The notes under the pieces: generated by a model
Databases searched by the model: none
What the model was told of the DNA's origin: nothing
What the model saw: the letters and a program-made list of their open reading frames with translations, nothing else
Shown here: piece by piece, positions 61,043 through 64,000 of the stretch
Layout of the letters: every line of letters starts with the position of its first letter
How positions within the stretch are numbered: the stretch's first letter is position 1
NCBI RefSeq assembly: GCF_900187395.1
Contig: NZ_FYEZ01000003.1
Span: forward strand, 124,001-188,000
Reading direction: 5' to 3'
Source: Kytococcus aerolatus
GTDB taxonomy: Bacteria > Actinomycetota > Actinomycetes > Actinomycetales > Dermatophilaceae
Length of the DNA: 64,000 nucleotides
Program-made: the position numbers and the translations under genes

Positions 61043-61699
61043 TCACCAACCCCGTGCGGCCCACTCCCCCAGCTGCGGACGCTCCGCCCCCAGCGTGGTT
61101 GGCTCGCCGTGCCCGGGGTGGACGTGCGCGGCGTCGTCGAAGCGGTCGAAGAGGCGCTCGGTGACGTCGGCGAGGAGCTGCTGGAAGTCCTCGGGGGTCT
61201 GCGTCTTCCCCACCCCACCGGGGAAGAGCGAGTCCCCGGTGAAGAGGTGCGTCTCCCCGCCGTCCTCCAGGACGAGCGCCACCGAGCCCGGGGTGTGCCC
61301 GCGCAGGGCCACGACCTCCAGGGTGATCCCGCCGAGCTCGACCTCCTGCCCGTGCTCCAGCCCCTCTACGGACCCCTCCGGCAGCCCGGCCTGCTCCGCG
61401 ACGGCCACGGCGTCCCGTGCACCGGCCAGGAGACGGCCCCCGGCGGGCAGCTCGCCGGCCAGCTCGGCCAGGGCGCGGACGTGGTCCCAGTGCCGGTGGG
61501 TCGTGATGATCCCCGCCGGCGTCGGCTCGGCGGGACCCGCCGCCTCTCGGAGCAGCACGCGGAGCGCCGGGGCGTCGTCCGCGGCGTCGACGAGCACCTG
61601 CCCACCGGTCTCCCGGTGGGTGATGACATAGCAACGGTTGTCCATCTCCGAGACGCTCGCGCGATGGACGGTCACGGTCGGCAGGTCGGCGATCAGCAT
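61043..61699 (-). CDS. Metallo-beta-lactamase fold hydrolase (glyoxalase II-like)
   Basis: A 218-residue MBL-fold hydrolase. The metal motif is IITTHRHWDHVRAL (His68, His70, Asp72, His73). GHTPGSVALVLEDGG, LFTGDSLFPGGVGKT and HVHPGHGEPTTLG supply further ligands. The GHTPGS and SLFPGG motifs resemble hydroxyacylglutathione- or bacillithiol/mycothiol-linked hydrolases. In an actinobacterium a mycothiol thioester is a reasonable guess. ATG 61699 is divergent from the next gene. Confidence 0.88.
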   Translation of the reverse strand: MLIADLPTVTVHRASVSEMDNRCYVITHRETGGQVLVDAADDAPALRVLLREAAGPAEPTPAGIITTHRHWDHVRALAELAGELPAGGRLLAGARDAVAVAEQAGLPEGSVEGLEHGQEVELGGITLEVVALRGHTPGSVALVLEDGGETHLFTGDSLFPGGVGKTQTPEDFQQLLADVTERLFDRFDDAAHVHPGHGEPTTLGAERPQLGEWAARGW

Positions 61700-61745
61700 G
61701 CCCCCAGTGTGCCCGGAGCAGACCCGCCTGCGAGAGGCTGGAGCC

Positions 61746-62402
61746 ATGACCAAGATCCTGATCATCGGTGGACACGGCAAGATCGCGCTGCAGGCGGCCC
61801 GTCTGCTCGCCGAGCGCGAGGACGAGGTGACCAGCGTCATCCGCAACCCCGAGCACCGGGCCGACGTGGAGGCCACGGGCGCCCGGGCGCTGGTGCTCGA
61901 CATCGAGCACGCCCAGCACGCCGACCTCGTCCGGGCGATGCGCGGGAAGGACGCCGTCGTGTGGTCCGCCGGCGCGGGAGGCGGCGATCTCGCCCGCACC
62001 TACGCCGTGGACCAGGCCGCGGCCATCGCCTCCATGAAGGCCGCCCGCGACGCCGGGGTGCCACGCTACGTGATGGTGAGCTTCCTGGGCGCCGCCCTCG
62101 ACCACCCGCTGCCCTACGACGAGGGCTTCTTCCACTACGCCCAGGCCAAGGCGGTGGCCGATGCGCACCTGCGCGGCAGCTCGCTGGCCTGGACGATCCT
62201 CATGCCCGGCCTCCTCACCGAGGACCCCGGGACGGGCCGGGTGAGCACCACCCCGGATCCCGCGGAGGAGACCGCCCACATCCCCCGGGCGGACGTCGCC
62301 GCGGTCATCACGCACGTCCTCGGGGAGGGCATGCGTGCCTCGCTGCGGCGGATGATCCCCCTCACCACCGGCCCGACACCGATCAGCGAGGCGATCGGCT
62401 GA
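61746..62402 (+). CDS. NAD(P)-binding atypical SDR (NmrA/YhfK-like)
   Basis: A 218-residue single-domain Rossmann protein. The nucleotide motif is ILIIGGHGKIALQAARLLAE near the N-terminus, and the core contains VVWSAGAGGGDLARTYAVDQ and YVMVSFLGAALDHPLP. A probable active-site tyrosine lies in FFHYAQAKAVADAHLRGSSL (YxxxK). Members of this group act on unknown small substrates or sense redox state. ATG 61746 is divergent from the MBL gene with a 46-bp gap. It ends just before tRNA-Thr on the other strand. Confidence 0.87.
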   Translation: MTKILIIGGHGKIALQAARLLAEREDEVTSVIRNPEHRADVEATGARALVLDIEHAQHADLVRAMRGKDAVVWSAGAGGGDLARTYAVDQAAAIASMKAARDAGVPRYVMVSFLGAALDHPLPYDEGFFHYAQAKAVADAHLRGSSLAWTILMPGLLTEDPGTGRVSTTPDPAEETAHIPRADVAAVITHVLGEGMRASLRRMIPLTTGPTPISEAIG

Positions 62403-62403
62403 G

Positions 62404-62479
62404 TGGAGCCCCCGACAGGGATCGAACCCGCGACCTGCTGTTTACAAGACAGCTGCTCTACCAACTGAGCTACGGAGGC
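62404..62479 (-). tRNA. tRNA-Thr (anticodon TGT)
   Basis: A 76-nt cloverleaf on the minus strand. The acceptor GCCTCCG pairs with CGGGGGC. The D-arm is AGCTCAGTTGGTAGAGC, the anticodon arm GCTGTCTTGTAAACAGC holds TGT, and the T-arm is GCGGGTTCGATCCCTGT. CCA is encoded at 62404-62406. Confidence 0.96.
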
Positions 62480-62531
62480 AATGCCGCCACAGTGTAGAGG
62501 CGGCCTCGCCCCTCCCGGTCACGGGCAACGG

Positions 62532-62567
62532 ACAGGGCCCCGACACCAGACGGTGTCGGGGCCCTGT
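62532..62567 (-). terminator. Perfect 16-bp hairpin after rpf
   Basis: Arms 62532-62547 and 62552-62567 pair perfectly around the 4-nt loop AGAC and lie 17 nt past the rpf stop codon. The stem is very GC-rich (ACAGGGCCCCGACACC). No U-tract follows, as with other terminators here. It separates rpf from tRNA-Thr on the same strand. Confidence 0.82.
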
Positions 62568-62583
62568 GCGTTCAGGCAGTCGC

Positions 62584-63722
<1,139 letters not shown>

Positions 63723-63947
63723 CTCCCGAGGTGACCTTGGGCGGCAGGTGCGCGCAACTGATGTGCTGAGCACGGACCGTGACCCTGCGGGCCACCGTCT
63801 CGTGCGTTCGCGATCTTCGATTGTGTGGAGGGACTGCTGTGGCGGATGACCGCCGACGGTTGCGCGGAGCAACCAGTGCGTCACTGTAGCCACGATGGGG
63901 GACGCGACACAAAAGAACCTGTGGACGGCGATCCCCGCCCCGAGAGC

Positions 63948-64000
63948 TCAGGCCAGGGGCCAGAGGACGTCCGGGAAATCGCGCTGCAGCTGGGAGAAGA
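63948..64000 (-). CDS. 3' end of an unidentified gene cut by the window edge
   Basis: One minus-strand frame is open from base 64000 to a TGA at 63950-63948 and would end in FSQLQRDFPDVLWPLA. The composition looks like a real protein C-terminus, and the gap to the riboswitch is a normal intergenic length. Too little is visible to name a family. Confidence 0.5.
   Translation of the reverse strand, partial: FSQLQRDFPDVLWPLA

Overview
The window is about 72% GC by eye and densely coded. It has actinobacterial hallmarks: an Rpf with a c-di-AMP riboswitch, a PCuAC/Dyp peroxidase pair, a LutR-type lactate locus and type I-E CRISPR machinery. I read it as the chromosome of an aerobic, amino-acid-consuming member of the Micrococcales, possibly close to Kytococcus; that genus guess comes from memory and was not tested. 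No insertion sequence, integrase, phage gene or replication origin was seen.

Layout. (1) 1-2851: cas3 runs off the left edge. Just upstream of it is a one-spacer remnant of a type I-E CRISPR array. (2) 2890-7556, minus strand: a small membrane protein, hutI, an unknown membrane protein, a Leu/Phe/Val-type dehydrogenase and a LysR regulator. (3) 7687-18596: a block that can be read as a complete lysine-to-2-oxoglutarate route by way of pipecolate and 2-aminoadipate. It holds hglS, an ALDH7 dehydrogenase, a Glu/Leu dehydrogenase homologue, an AGCS transporter, an FAD amine oxidase, an ornithine-cyclodeaminase homologue and an FAD/4Fe-4S D-2-hydroxyacid dehydrogenase. (4) 18785-34934: the histidine-utilisation genes hutU and hutH plus an IclR-type regulator. 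They are split by about 12 kb that holds the selenocysteine machinery (selB, selA, tRNA-Sec, selD) and its probable client. That client is a formate dehydrogenase whose catalytic subunit has an in-frame UGA followed by a SECIS-like hairpin. An identical 16-bp palindrome lies upstream of hutU and between hutH and the IclR gene.

(5) 34938-40528: a PutP transporter, an extracytoplasmic copper chaperone coupled to a Tat-exported Dyp peroxidase, a quinone oxidoreductase and a DmpA-type peptidase. (6) 40566-46245: L-lactate utilisation (lutP-lutA-lutB-lutC), divergent from a FadR-type regulator, with two LldR-like sites between them. (7) 46195-49950: an ABC exporter divergent from a two-component system. 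(8) 50087-57154: a BCCT osmolyte transporter and a five-component peptide/nickel-type ABC importer. The importer is encoded by four overlapping genes, the last of which fuses both ATPases.

(9) 57305-64000: an MFS transporter with an ArsR regulator, a G6PD homologue that lacks a usual substrate-binding lysine, a thioredoxin-like protein, an MBL hydrolase, an NAD(P)-binding protein and tRNA-Thr. These are followed by an Rpf with a Pro/Glu/Lys repeat linker under a ydaO-type riboswitch, and the 3' end of a further gene. Many genes overlap by 1-8 nt (ATGA, GTGA or TGATG), so operon calls are firm. Gaps between genes are short. The only gene-free stretch over 300 bp is 63562-63947, which holds the riboswitch; I saw nothing definite in 63723-63947.
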